Part shown: in pieces, positions 23,276 through 34,199 of the stretch
How the letters are laid out: each line of letters opens with the position of its first letter
Position numbering within the stretch: position 1 is the first letter of the stretch
DNA from: Conoideocrella luteorostrata
Taxonomy: Eukaryota; Ascomycota; Sordariomycetes; Hypocreales; Clavicipitaceae
Assembly: GCA_032433595.1 (NCBI GenBank)
Contig: JASWJB010000146.1
Span: forward strand, 35,530-99,529
DNA length: 64,000 bases
Reading direction: 5' to 3'
Position numbers and translations under genes: made by a program
The notes under the pieces: model-generated
What the model was told of the DNA's origin: nothing
Seen by the model: the letters and a program-made list of their open reading frames with translations, nothing else
Database searches by the model: none

Positions 23276-24525
23276 ATAAGACTGTTGAAGAGACGTTCAG
23301 AAACCCCACGCTCCCTTTTCCTGCTCGTATAGTCCAGAATAAGGGGATGAGAAGTCCAACGGATATCAGTATTGTATGCGAGTTGTTATGGCAGCGTTTA
23401 TGAGAGAGGAAACACGGACATGTCGACGCAGAGACTGGTTGACCGTTCCTTGATACCATTCCTCGCTTCACCGCCAAAGATGCCTAGATAAATGCTCAGG
23501 TCAGTGCTCTGAACTTATGGTGTATGCGCCTAAGATGCTCAAGATGCTAATCGGTGATGTCTAGTGATGTTTGCAAAGTGTCTCGATTTAGACATCAACT
23601 GTCCAAAGCGCAAATGTCACAAGCCATATAAGGTGCATTATTCATGCTATTAATGTGGAGCTTCACCGTTTTGCTGAAGTTTGTGACAACGAAGGTGCCA
23701 ACAGTACCAGCCACCCCAACAGCAGAGCTAGCGACAATCTCACGACCCGCCTATGTAGCTTGCAGTACCGCGTTTTCAGAAGCACACGGACTTGGTCAGT
23801 ACCAAAGTAAAATGTATGCTCTGGAGCAAGAACAGCCGCGGTCCTTGGCGCGCACAGATTCCTCCATGGAGGATCAGCCTCAGCCCCCCTTCCGCCGCCA
23901 CATTCGTCTCTACAACATACGTTAAATGAAGCGGGAGCTAGTTAGCCGCTGGCTCCACTTTAAGCCTTGACTTGATACGCCAAATGTTTACGGAGTACTC
24001 CTACAGAGCAACTAGTACTCTGCAGAAGCACAATTCAATCAAGGAACACAGGGGAAGCCCCCGTTGAATAGTGATTTGCACAAGCAAACTCTACAGGGCG
24101 TCTCTGTGCGGCATCTCGCTTCTCTAGCCTTTGGTAAGATACAATGATACCGCCCCCCTGATAGCGGCTACACAGACTCGCCGATTAGTGCGCCTATATA
24201 TAGCATAGCATCGCAACCTTGGGAGCATCATGCTGGCGCCTGCAGTCATCCACCTCAAGGCTGAACCTGGCGAAAGTCGCCTGAACCCTGGTTAGAGCTT
24301 GCGGAACAAATGTACATTGTCATTCGCTCACACAGCGTGACGCAGCTCAGCCTCAAGCAGGTCCTGATCCTTGGGGCGTAAACCAAATATTAATAGCAGC
24401 AAAATTGGGCGATTGGGTTCTGTTGATGTATTTATAGATTGAGTGGCTGTGCATATTTGTTCGACAATATTAACCGGTGGCAGCAGTGCAGAGGAGAACG
24501 AGAAGTGCTTATATTTTTTTAGGGA

Positions 24526-24533
24526 TATAAAAG
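24526..24533 (+). promoter_or_regulatory. TATA box without an assigned gene
   Basis: TATAAAAG is a strong match. No supported coding region starts within 200 bp; it may belong to a long 5' leader of the C2H2 gene starting at 25467 or to an untranslated transcript. Confidence 0.3.
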
Positions 24534-24701
24534 CAGTCGAGCCCAGGTGCTAGTTTGCAGCCGCGAAAACGCATCATTTGCCGCCATTTTTTCCCACCTC
24601 GAGTGTCCCGGCCGCGCCCCTCGAGTCAATCCCACTCGACTCTGGTTTTCGGCTGCAGAGATGCCCTCGGCCTTGCTCATACGCCGATGTCCCATCCGCA
24701 G

Positions 24702-24812
24702 CCCCGACCGAATTCATTCACAAAAAGTCCATCCGCAGGGAAACCCGTCGCATCCGAATCCCCGACCGACTTCATTCACAAAGAGTCCATCTGCAGGGAG
24801 ACCCGTCGCATC
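24702..24812. repeat. 58-bp tandem duplication
   Basis: Two adjacent copies start CCCCGACCGA at 24702 and 24760 and share CTTCATTCAC, AGTCCATC and GCAGGGA with few changes. The 58-bp period is not a multiple of three, which argues against the overlapping ORFs being coding. Confidence 0.8.
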
Positions 24813-25466
24813 ACTCTGTCCTGTTTTTCCGCACGCCAGGTTTCAGTACCGACTTGAGCCTCACTTTCCCCGCTCACGCCCCGCCAACCAACCCAGATGA
24901 TGCTCTTTTGCCGTAAACGATCCCAATGATGGCGTCCGGCAAGCCGAGACTGCTCGACACGAAAGGCGCTTTCTGCCACGGCAGACAGCTATTGGTTCCA
25001 GCGTCGGTCGAGCTTCCCTGATCGGCAGGGCTTCCACGTTCTCGTCACTGCCAAGCTTTCCCACATACAATTCACTTTGTACAGTTCGCTTTGTACAGTT
25101 CGATGCTTGCCTGTGTGCCGCGCGTCGACAAGGTCGATGTTCCTTAACCCTGCGGCATGCAGGGAGTCTGTAGGGACGAGGGATATCGCAACGCTACTCA
25201 CAGGCAAGGGCTTCTGTGATGGACCGCAATACCGAGAATATACGCCTCACGGCAGCAATGCTCGCCCTATCTCAGGGTGCCGCTACGCTGCGGTGGTCTG
25301 GTGCGCAAGTGCACCGATCTCCAACTCGGTAACGCAGAGAGTATTGATATCGTTGCTCTTTGCTCGACGACGAACTCCCTCAAAATATTGCTCACGAAAG
25401 ACATCTCACTTGCTACATGCTTGATGCTTCGTACAATTCAGTCTGTCGCTAAAGTAACTAAGCGAA

Positions 25467-27349
25467 ATGTCAATCTCCGCCAGATCTTCTCCCGTGTGGT
25501 TCCCCGAAGACCGAAATTGCTACTCGGACTATGTCCGTAGTCCATCGATGTCGCAGAGCCAGAATGGAGAGCCCCAAGCGGGCACCGAGCCCGCCGACCA
25601 AGAGACGCATTGCCCGTAAGTACTCAGCCGTGCAACACAATAGCCCGCGTGGCGTCTAACAGTGGCAGAATCCGCAACATAGCCTCTCAAATCAATAGCT
25701 GTGCAAAAGCTAGAGTCATTGCGCTCCTGGCAATGGAGTTTCTTGTCCTCGACGGCAAGCTTCATGGCGATCGCAGCAACTGGGCTTGCCCACTTGGAGA
25801 ATGCAAGGAGAACTTCCCCAATGCCAAAATTTTGATGCAGCACGTTGCAGGCTGCGCACACTTCTCCGGCGACAGGGTGTACTGTAATAGCTGCCGCAAG
25901 CACGACTGCTTTACATTCCACTGTCGGGATCGGGATGGCCAGCTTTCCGGAGCGTGCGATATTGGTATGTGTGACAAAGATTTCTCGCCAAAGAAGAACA
26001 AGGGATTGCGCAAACTCACCAGTCTCTTTTCCCGGAGTCGCTCAGGCTCGAAGTCATCTTCTTCAGGAGGATGCCATCACATAGACAGTCCGAATGCGGC
26101 CGGCGGTCGGCGAGTTTCCTCAGTTTCCTCTCCTGAGACTGCTCCAACCACCGAGGACGCAGGGGCCCAACGTTGTGAATTGCCGGAACAGCAGGCAACA
26201 ATGGAGCTGGGCCCATCATTTGATCCGAGCGCTTCAGGGACGCCTCTCGACGATGCAGCACAGGGAGTAGCCGAACTGCCAACCCCGGAGCCTTGCAGAA
26301 CCGCCCAGTCAGGTCAGGTCTCTGCGCCGAATGCCTCCTCGGCATATACATGGTCTCCAGCGGACCCGTTTGCTACAGACATATTTCCTAGCGACAGCCG
26401 ATGTTCCATGTCTACTTCTGCTGGCACCGCGTCAGCACCTCAAGCAAACACAGCCTGGTCGACGACTCCTTCGCCTCAGAGATACAAGCAGGGACCATTG
26501 CCGTTGACTGAGATGTCACAAACTACTCAACCAATTCTCAGCGACTATGCCCTGCTTTCAACCCATTCGCTCGGTCACATGGACACATCCCGCACAGAAC
26601 CTGCGAGTGAAAGCTTTACCTTGCCTTACAGCACTCCTAGCTACGGAATGCCGTCATCGTTGCATCAAGGAGATCGAAATGCGACATCTCTGTCCAGACA
26701 ACCATGGTCCACTGCTCCTCACATACGGAATGGTTCTGAATCGCGGCTATGGACAGCTTCCAGCTCCGGGATGATGCCAGGGTCACAACCTCTGCTCTTG
26801 ACACACCACGGTGAAGAGTCACACCCAAGTCAAAATCCGGCATCGACGAGTGCCGACGTCCTCTCCATGCCAATGCGGGACATGCAATTGGTGCCCGGGT
26901 CTGCTCAAAGCCCGATAAGACCTCTGCCGAGCGTGGAATTTCCTTACGATTGCCCTTACCCCAACTGCTCATACCGCCCCAAAGGGAAGGCCGCCAATCT
27001 TAAAGCCTATCTCCACAAGCATCTTGCCAATCATTGCCCTACATGGATTCCCTGTTCAGGTTGTGGCAAACAGTTCAGGAGATTGGACAATCTCAAAACG
27101 CATCAGAGGGGTGCATGCCGTCGAGTGGTTTTTGTGGAAACAGCAATGCCGTACGGAAATGCATATACAGAACACCAAAGGAGGCAGTCGTCGGGGAGAC
27201 TTGAACGTCGCCCAGCCAGGCGTCGTCGCCACGGCGGGCAAAGTGACGGACAAACCAGGAGAGCACGCGCCAGATTGAACCGTGCAATTATTTATCTTGG
27301 ACTACAGCTTGCTTCTAATCTACGCTTTTTTAAAAATGAATCCAAATAA
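25467..27349 (+). CDS. C2H2 zinc-finger protein, putative transcription factor
   Basis: Two exons, 25467-25615 and 25669-27349, with a 53-nt intron (GTAAGT donor, GTCTAAC branch, GGCAG acceptor) in phase; 609 aa. The N-terminal half has MSISARSSPVWFPEDR and a Cys/His-rich segment (WACPLGECKENFPN to MQHVAGCAHF, then YCNSCRKHDCFTFHCRD) that may bind zinc. A long Ser/Pro/Thr-rich middle, presumably disordered, follows. Near the C-terminus two fingers are visible: YDCPYPNCSYRPKGKAANLK with HKHLANH, and IPCSGCGKQFRRLDNLKTHQ. A basic Arg-rich tail (RRPARRRRHGG) could be a nuclear localisation signal. It is similar in layout to fungal C2H2 regulators of unknown target. The final 20 residues after the basic tail look less protein-like, so an intron near the 3' end is possible. 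Confidence 0.8.
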
Positions 27350-28645
27350 AAACAAAAAAAATAAAAAAAATAGACGCTCATCTTAATAATTCCTGGATAT
27401 TGGGCTTCTTCTCCGCACTATTATATCACTGCTATTGTACCAACTAGCACCAAGATCCCGATAGCCTGCACGACACAGTCTCGCCCAAGCCAGCTAGCCG
27501 ACAAATGCAGTGCCGGGTTAACTGTCTGTGCACGGGTGGTGTTAATAGCAATGTTCAGTCCATAACCCTATACTTGACTACCAAGCCAGTCCCTGTGTTT
27601 CCGACAACTGCACTGGACAATATTGTACGGAGTAGCGCCCGTGTTTAAAAAAACAATGGTGGGGCGAGGCAGGCGAGCGCAGGTCTCGCTGGACAGTTGG
27701 AGGCAACCAGACTACATTGACTCTGTCGCCCCACTATAGCAGTGGTTCGCCCTGTAACCTTCTAGGGAAGACAACGGGATCCCACCATCCCTTGTCTTAT
27801 GACAGCCGGGGAAAAATGAACATAACCCTTCCCGGCTAACCGGTCTCGTAATTCGTCCCCCGCCTGACTGACAGACTGGCAAATAAAGTTTGTTGTGGCT
27901 CGTGCAGTCCGCGATGTCAGACTCATGTACAAATAAGACTCGCGTACGCTCACCAATGAGCTGCTTTGCAAACTACGACCATTCTGCTCCAGAAATATAA
28001 AAAGTACTTATCCCCCTGTTTATAGGTGGTGGGGTAGTTGACACGCTTTGGGTTAGCCATACTGCGTGTTTTTAACAACCGCAGGCTCGCGTGTGTCGAA
28101 ATCGCACGCTGCGTAGTTTTGTCGTCTCATTTCCCGGACCAGCCGGATAATCAGGACCAGTTCCCTGCGAAGTCAATCAAGGCTTATCGACAATTTAATC
28201 CTCACAGCACAAGTGCCACCGGCAGGCTAGCCCCTTCCCCGTCCTTCTCCCCACTGGGTCCAACGCCACCGGGTCCTTTGCAGCCTCTATACTCCGTATA
28301 TAATGCGGTGAGGACCTGACTGACCAGACAGTCACAACAACAGCACCCTGCTAAACGGTGGCATGGCGGTTCTGAATATGCACATGCCCTGCTAGCTGTC
28401 CTACATCAGGGCTGGCAAAGGGCAAGTCCCTTTTCAGGAGACCAGTCGATTTGAGATGGATGCGGACGGCCGGCCTCGGGCGTATCAAGATACATGACCT
28501 TCTCAGGACCTAGGAAGTAACATAAATATGCTGCGGATGGACCACGACAAGAGGCACCCGAGACTTGGTTGAACCTCCAGACAAGTCCATTTCTGCACAG
28601 AATCTACCTCCCCGACTGTCCATCTCATCAAATACAAATTTCACC
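27350..28645. other. Intergenic stretch, no gene recognised
   Basis: Contains TACGGAGTA at about 27627 and ACTCCGTATA at about 28292. No coding signal. Confidence 0.45.
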
Positions 28646-28978
28646 ATGAATTCTACACAGTAAGTTGGTTTCTGGCTCTGTCTTTTACGTGCCTGTCCGT
28701 CACGGGAGAGCCATGTGGACCTTGAAGTGCTGACCTATCTCAGCCACACCGGCACCACCCAAGCCCAAGCGGCCCCGGGAGCCTCTTCCGCCACGCCAGC
28801 CACGCCAGCCACGCCAGCCACGGCCCAAAATCTCAATCGCGTCCCAGAGACATCCAGCCTTGAGATTTATCTTTGCCATGAACAAAACAGCGAAAAAGCA
28901 GCACTTGGGCTGCAGACCTCGCCGAGAAATCACGGACCGTTGCTGGAACTATTGGCAGAGAAGTTCCCCCGTCAATAG
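28646..28978 (+). CDS. Hypothetical small protein (82 aa), two exons
   Basis: ATG at 28646 (CACC before it) is followed after 14 nt by GTAAGT; a CTGACCTATCTCAG acceptor at 28743 joins in phase to a second exon ending at TAG 28976-28978. The product has a Thr/Ala/Pro-rich segment encoded by GCCACGCCA repeats, then QNLNRVPETSSLEIYLC and ELLAEKFPRQ. No family is recognised. The splice sites are good but the short length leaves doubt, and the true gene may continue into later exons. Confidence 0.35.
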
Positions 28979-29026
28979 GGTAGTTGGAGGGAACAAGTGG
29001 GCGTTGGTTTTCCGACGACAAGCCGT

Positions 29027-29110
29027 TTTCGAAGATGGATCCATTTCGAAGATGGACCCTCTGCAGAATGGTCCTTTCACGAAGATCGTCTCTTTACGAA
29101 GATGGCTCCC
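29027..29110. repeat. Degenerate 17-bp tandem repeats
   Basis: About five imperfect units of the form TTTCGAAGATGGACCCT, with spacing 16-20 bp. No function is evident. Confidence 0.55.
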
Positions 29111-29578
29111 GTTGGAGGGTGGCCCTTTTGGAGCAGGAAATCCGTCGCCTGCAGCAGGCTGCGCTAGGGTAATTTTTTTTTATTTCTTATTTATTTATTT
29201 TGACCTTCTTGCGCCTGATTTTGAAGGCACCTTGGTCGATGCTGGATGCCTGGAGTATCGTGCCATCTGCTCCGTACCTGAGCTGGATCTAGCCCGTACT
29301 CCTCTAATAATTAAATGTTTCAAGCCTGTAATACACGAATCTAAATCACGTAAGGATGTTGCTCTGCGTATTTAAAGTATACAGATCTGTGCAGTACTAA
29401 GTACATGGCTGCTCCGTACTCTTGGCTTGTGGGCATAATCCGTTGGTGAATGTAATGCAGCAGTCCGGCGATACGCTATCAGTGGGCAAACTACTCCGTA
29501 GCGCTGCGGGCAATCACGCCGGACAGACATGAGCATGGCCTCCTGGGTCGGACTCGTCAATAGGGGTGTGCATACAGA

Positions 29579-29611
29579 AAAACGACCACAAATGCGATTT
29601 GTGGTCGTTTT
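29579..29611. repeat. Perfect 15-bp inverted repeat with 3-nt loop
   Basis: AAAACGACCACAAAT, then GCG, then its exact reverse complement. It is not followed by a T-run beyond the stem and lies in intergenic DNA. Confidence 0.9.
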
Positions 29612-30340
29612 GCTATTCCCATACCAAGGATCGCAACGGCGGCGGAACCGCTCTGACTGAGCGAGTTCGGGGTGATCCAGCAGAGTATATATGCAACTCC
29701 TAGATGCCGGAGAGGCTCAGCGACGTATCCGCGGCCTAAGTCGGCCAACGGGACCCAGGAGCGTGAAGGTACCTTATTTACGGCCTATTTTCTACGGTAA
29801 GAGAAGTTATTACGAGTACTGTCTTTCCTGGGGGCTATATCGCACCTTGGGCTAGGTTTTGACGCGTTACCCCGGTCAATAAAAGCCACAAGGAAAAGTG
29901 GGCCCAACCACACACCCACTGAGCCTCTCCAGAATCTATGAGAGCTCTATCGCGGCACTGGATGCACATCGTAGGCTTATGTGCGGGTGCCTGTCATTGT
30001 ACGGAGTACGGGTAAGCCCACTTCACATGGGCCTCAGGCACGCCTTATGTGCGGCGCCTGCTGGCCTCTTGCAGCAATACTTGGAGGTCCACCATCGCCA
30101 AGCTCTGCGGGTTTTTAATTATCCTTTCCACGTCGTCCCAGTGTCACGACTGAACCTGCTGGGCCAAGTCTGAAAAAGTACTGTTTTTATTTGGCTACTG
30201 TTTTTATTTGGCAGAGGGAAAAAAAAAAAAACGCTCGGAAACACCTGAAAATCGAGCTGCAGAGGCATAAAACAGCGCAGCATACTTGCTCTTCACAAAT
30301 TGGAGCTTTCTCCCTTGTCCGGCTCTCTCGACGCCCGACC

Positions 30341-30529
30341 ATGGAGCAGTTTCTCGTGCAGGCGCAGCATTCCGGAACCATCAGCCACGCGCACAGCTTC
30401 CTGTTCCCGCCCACAGCAGTCCAGCTCGCCAGGGAGATCCGTCTTGCAGTCACCGTCGTTGCAGTTGCCTGGGTTGCAGTGAGAGCGCTCGAATTGGCGA
30501 AGGGGAAAACGACAGAGACCAAGGCATGA
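30341..30529 (+). CDS. Possible small membrane protein (62 aa)
   Basis: ATG at 30341 in good context (CGACCATGG) opens MEQFLVQAQHSGTISHAHS. One hydrophobic helix follows (REIRLAVTVVAVAWVAVRALEL), then a short Lys/Thr tail. The frame extends further upstream to 30191, but the upstream part is low complexity. No family is recognised; it could be a small organelle or ER membrane subunit, or a chance ORF. Confidence 0.35.
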   Translation: MEQFLVQAQHSGTISHAHSFLFPPTAVQLAREIRLAVTVVAVAWVAVRALELAKGKTTETKA

Positions 30530-31876
30530 AGGCCGCCACGACACATACGAGTCTATTTGAGAGTCGTAGCTGCACATGAAAAGAGGCCTCTGGCTGCCCT
30601 TTTTGTGTGTGTGTGTGTGTGCTAGTCTATGTTGACAGGGAACTTCAACCAGGAGTGCAAGCACAGAAAAATTGCGTTCCGTCGCTCCCACGAGGGTGCA
30701 TCCTCGTGCCCTCCTTGCTATGCGTTTGAGCGCGCTGAGCTGCCTAAATATGCTTTCTCAACAACACAGACCAAACATGGCTATGAGTATGGAAAATTTT
30801 GGCGGATTGGCTTGTTTAGCACTGATGCGAAAGAGACGGCTAGTCTGTTTCGGATTTGGCATTTACCGCGACGCCTTCGGAACGAGGGACATTTTCTACC
30901 TGTAAACGCCATGCAAGGCGACGGTGGAGCGTAACACGCCGAATTGAAGAGTGTTTGACGAGATTTGTAACAATAAACTCAGCTTCAGGAGTAAATAATG
31001 TAAAACCTAGTTGCCATCTTGTAAATTATGTAGCAAGGTCCATGGCGAGTCGCTTTCTCGTCCCCAGTCCCTTTCGGCGACATATGTAGCTTAGTTCGTA
31101 GTGCCCAAGTCCAACGACAATACTCATCGCTTATGCTGACATTGTATCGTTGCGACCTGCCGAGTTTGGTAGGAGGTCGCGTTATTACGGAAGAGCGAGC
31201 GAGTCACTTAGATTCCATGTGACAGCATACCATGGGACGTTAATATAGGCTGTCATGAGTGCTGGCTCTCAACCTCATACGCCGGCACGAGGATTGCAAT
31301 TCGAGGCCTTATGCTGCTGTATGGCCTCACGGCAAGAAGCGCTACTTGAAACTGCAGGCCCGAGGAAAAATGATTGTGAATCACCCAAATGAGAGAATGA
31401 CTCCAAGTCGAAGAATTCTTACGATAAATGCGTGCTTTCAAAAGGAGAATGACTACACAAGCAAGACAATATATAATTAATGCAATCGTACAGGACGACT
31501 CCCCAATATTGCATAGTTTTATCTGCGATGACTTCATACTTAAGTAATACCCAGTGTCGTGAGAGTGAAATACTCAACAATTCTTCCTCTTTGTCCAATA
31601 CTGCGTATTTCGAAGCTTGCCCAAGCTTTGACCATGACCAATTCGTGGCTGCATAATGCGTATTGCTCCTTCATATACTTACACGAGAGTAGCCATTAAA
31701 GCATCTTATATTGCAAGAATAAACTAATTCCCGTCTACTTTGAGACGTCCGAGTAATATCCTCAAGGGCGGCCCATCGGCAAGTCTTCGTAATCATGCGA
31801 ACTATGAATAGTAATCCATCAGACCATCATCAATTTTGAGCACAATCTAGAGCGACGAAGCTTCAATTCGCTCATA
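30530..31876. other. Intergenic stretch, no gene recognised
   Basis: A TG microsatellite lies at about 30604-30622. ORFs at 30629-30934 and 31253-31537 have no recognisable domain. Confidence 0.45.
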
Positions 31877-33645
31877 TCAGCTAGTCGAAAAGATCTGGTC
31901 TAGTTGCGCTTGATATTCCCTTTCAACCAGCTTCTTCCGGATATTTCCCTTCGTTGCAGTGCGAGGAAGGCTCCCCCTCGGGGCAACCAATATGCAGCGA
32001 ACGTCGTCAATGCGTTCATGAAGGTAACACCTATCCGAGAACGGCTTAATTCTCTGTAGAATCTCCTTCTTCAGTGGTTCGTTTGCGCTTTCGGCCATTG
32101 GCGCCCCATCGACATCTCTTGGTTCGACAATCAGCACGGGCGTTGGCCGTTCCGAGCCTATCACCACAGCTGCTTCAATGAGGTCCTTGCCGCACGTCTG
32201 CATCGCATTTGCCTCTATGGAAGACGTGTCGCAGCGGAAAGCACCCTCCATTTTGATCCAGTCATCAGTCCTTCCCCTGCCGAGATACCTGCCAGGAAGC
32301 ACTTCCTCAAACAAATCGCCGGTGTGAAACTTCCCAGTCTCGGCATTGCGTAAAGACACGTCGGGGCAATCTGCAGATGCGGGAGGCACCACCAACTCCA
32401 CTAGCGTTTGATCTGGGCTGTCTTCGTCGTCAGAAATTGGAACGAACTCGTATCCCGTTCCGTCAAGCGGCTGCACAGAGAGTTGGTTGTTTTCATCAAA
32501 TCCCTTTGAAAGCATGGTGATTCCGACTTCGGTGCAAGCAAAACTATTGGTCAGCCGGATATCTTGTTTCCACGCCCAGTTTTCGGCATCGGAGCTGAGG
32601 GGCAGCCCGCTGCAGTATATGTCCTCGATTCCTTTCAGAGTGATCAGGAGTGCAGGGTCTTGGCGGGACTCGTCGAAGAACTTGGACAGGAACGACGTGA
32701 ATATGTTTAACATTGTTAGGCCGCATTGCGAGACCATCTGCTGTAGCTCGTGGGATGAGTATGGCATTTGCGTGGGAACGATGATGCACCCGCCTCTATC
32801 GAAATATGCTAGCAGAAGTAAATAGCTCGCCATGTGGCAGAAACTTCCACTGTAGCATGCCCCGTCAGCATGCGTGTCTCAATCCCGGGATCGGGGCATG
32901 TTGGCTTACCCGGCGGAGACAACCTGTTGCTTTTCCGAAGGCAACGGTACCTTGACTTGGTTCGTCTTAGTTATTGCAAAGTCAATCCATTTCACGCTGA
33001 GAGGCACCAGTTTCGGGCTTCCAGATGTAGAGCCAGAAGTGTGGAAGATCATCATAGTGTGGTCTGGATCCAGCGACGGTGTCAAAGGAGGCAGTTCCGG
33101 TAGGGCATCCAGGCCCCTTGCCGACAAATCTGGGCTGAAGAAAACAGGAAACGGACTGTCCATGAGGAGAGACGCAAAACTGCGATCTGCGATGAGCGCG
33201 ACTGCCCCCGCACGATGGAGAATCTCATACACCACAAGAGGATTTGGCATCCTTATAGACATAAGTTGCGGCGTGAAGCCAGCTCTGGAAATGCCAAGAA
33301 TTTGAAGCAGATCCGAGTAGGTCGTGCCTTTTAGCCTTGGGAATGTGTCAGTAATAGACTTTTTTTTTTTTTTTGTCTAAAGGTCGTCTGTCATAATAGT
33401 TTTGTGTATGCCGTCAACCGTACTCACCAAATCCCAACCACAGAATGCCTCTCCCATCCTTTACTCGAGAGCTCATGTGCCCAATACCTGGCACAGGTCT
33501 CGACATCTTTGTGCAGTTGAGAAAAGGTAACATCTTTCCAAATGGCCCCGGATGAATCGTTGGAGGGAATTTTTAGGGCGGGCAGCGATCCATGCTTGAT
33601 GGCGCTCGATTCTAGCAATGACAAGTGGGTTCGCAGGGCTGCCAT
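31877..33645 (-). CDS. Stand-alone adenylate-forming enzyme (AMP-binding)
   Basis: Three exons, 33645-33428, 33335-32910 and 32849-31877 (538 aa); both introns (92 and 60 nt) join in exact phase. It is an ANL-superfamily enzyme that should activate a carboxylic acid with ATP to an acyl-adenylate. Visible core motifs are A3, HTSGSTSGSPK at about 171-181; A5-like NSFACTEVG; A7, FHTGDLFEE; A8, GRTDDWIKMEG; and the A10 region, ATKGNIRKKLVE with the catalytic Lys near the end. The chain stops about 11 residues after A10. There is no carrier protein, reductase or thioesterase domain, unlike NRPS-like reductases whose adenylation domain it resembles. It may be a free acyl-CoA ligase or load a carrier elsewhere. 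It lies head-to-head with a reductase gene, suggesting a shared promoter. Confidence 0.85.
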
Positions 33646-34199
33646 TATTTTGAGTGAGGGTATTCAACCGCGCGGCTTGCTGTGCTGGTCATGCCTAAAA
33701 GCAAGTTTTGATCTCTTTTACCTGTCCAATTTTTTCCACGGCAAACGTGCCGCTTTTATAGACCTAGTTGAGCGGTCATCCGCGGTGGCAAGTAAGCAGT
33801 GGCGCGGTAGGTGAGTAGTGCTTACATCCCCGCGGTTCCGAGGTAGAGTCGGTTCGGATGACGATGTCTGTCGCCGTGCGGCCCACTCAGTGATTTCGTT
33901 GTGGTAGTTACTCCGCATTGTTGTTCTGTATCATCAGGAAAGCTTCTGGAAAGCCATCCATTTCGAGGTGCTAGCGAAGGCATCGTGCCGCGTTCACCCT
34001 GGTTGGCCACATACAAAGCAACATCCACACCCACCAGTCGCGTTGTGGGTTAGCGGCAAGCACCGAAATTCACGGTCACTCAGAATACTCACCACGATCC
34101 GAAGCAAGTCAGGGTATAAAAGCACCCCAAGTTTCAGAAACATGGCAGACACTTTTTTTCCCCTTGATGGCTCGGTCTCAAAATAATATAACCTCCAGA
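33646..34199. other. Divergent promoter region between adenylating enzyme and reductase
   Basis: This 554-bp stretch separates two divergent starts. It carries the TATA box at 34115-34121 for the plus-strand gene and a minus-strand TATAAAAG at about 33753-33760 that serves the adenylating enzyme. Co-regulation is plausible. Confidence 0.6.
34115..34121 (+). promoter_or_regulatory. TATA box of reductase gene
   Basis: TATAAAA, 79 bp before the chosen ATG at 34200. Confidence 0.55.

Larger units (their letters stand above)
21259..25466. other. Long gene-poor stretch with one solo LTR
   Basis: Upstream region of the glucoamylase, then no recognised gene. It contains the LTR-like element at 23078-23275, a consensus TATA box at 24526-24533, a 58-bp tandem duplication at 24702-24812 and TACGGAGTA near 24000. 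ORFs at 22615-22851 and 24547-24916 have no support. Confidence 0.5.
28979..30340. other. Intergenic stretch with degenerate repeats and a perfect hairpin
   Basis: Contains diverged 17-bp repeats (29027-29110), an AT-rich segment (29168-29205), the perfect inverted repeat at 29579-29611 and four TACTCCGTA-type motifs. No supported gene. Confidence 0.45.

Noticed and set aside
24547..24916. Three overlapping plus ORFs of 100-117 codons
   Set aside because: The 58-bp tandem duplication shifts frame between copies, and none has domains or good start context.
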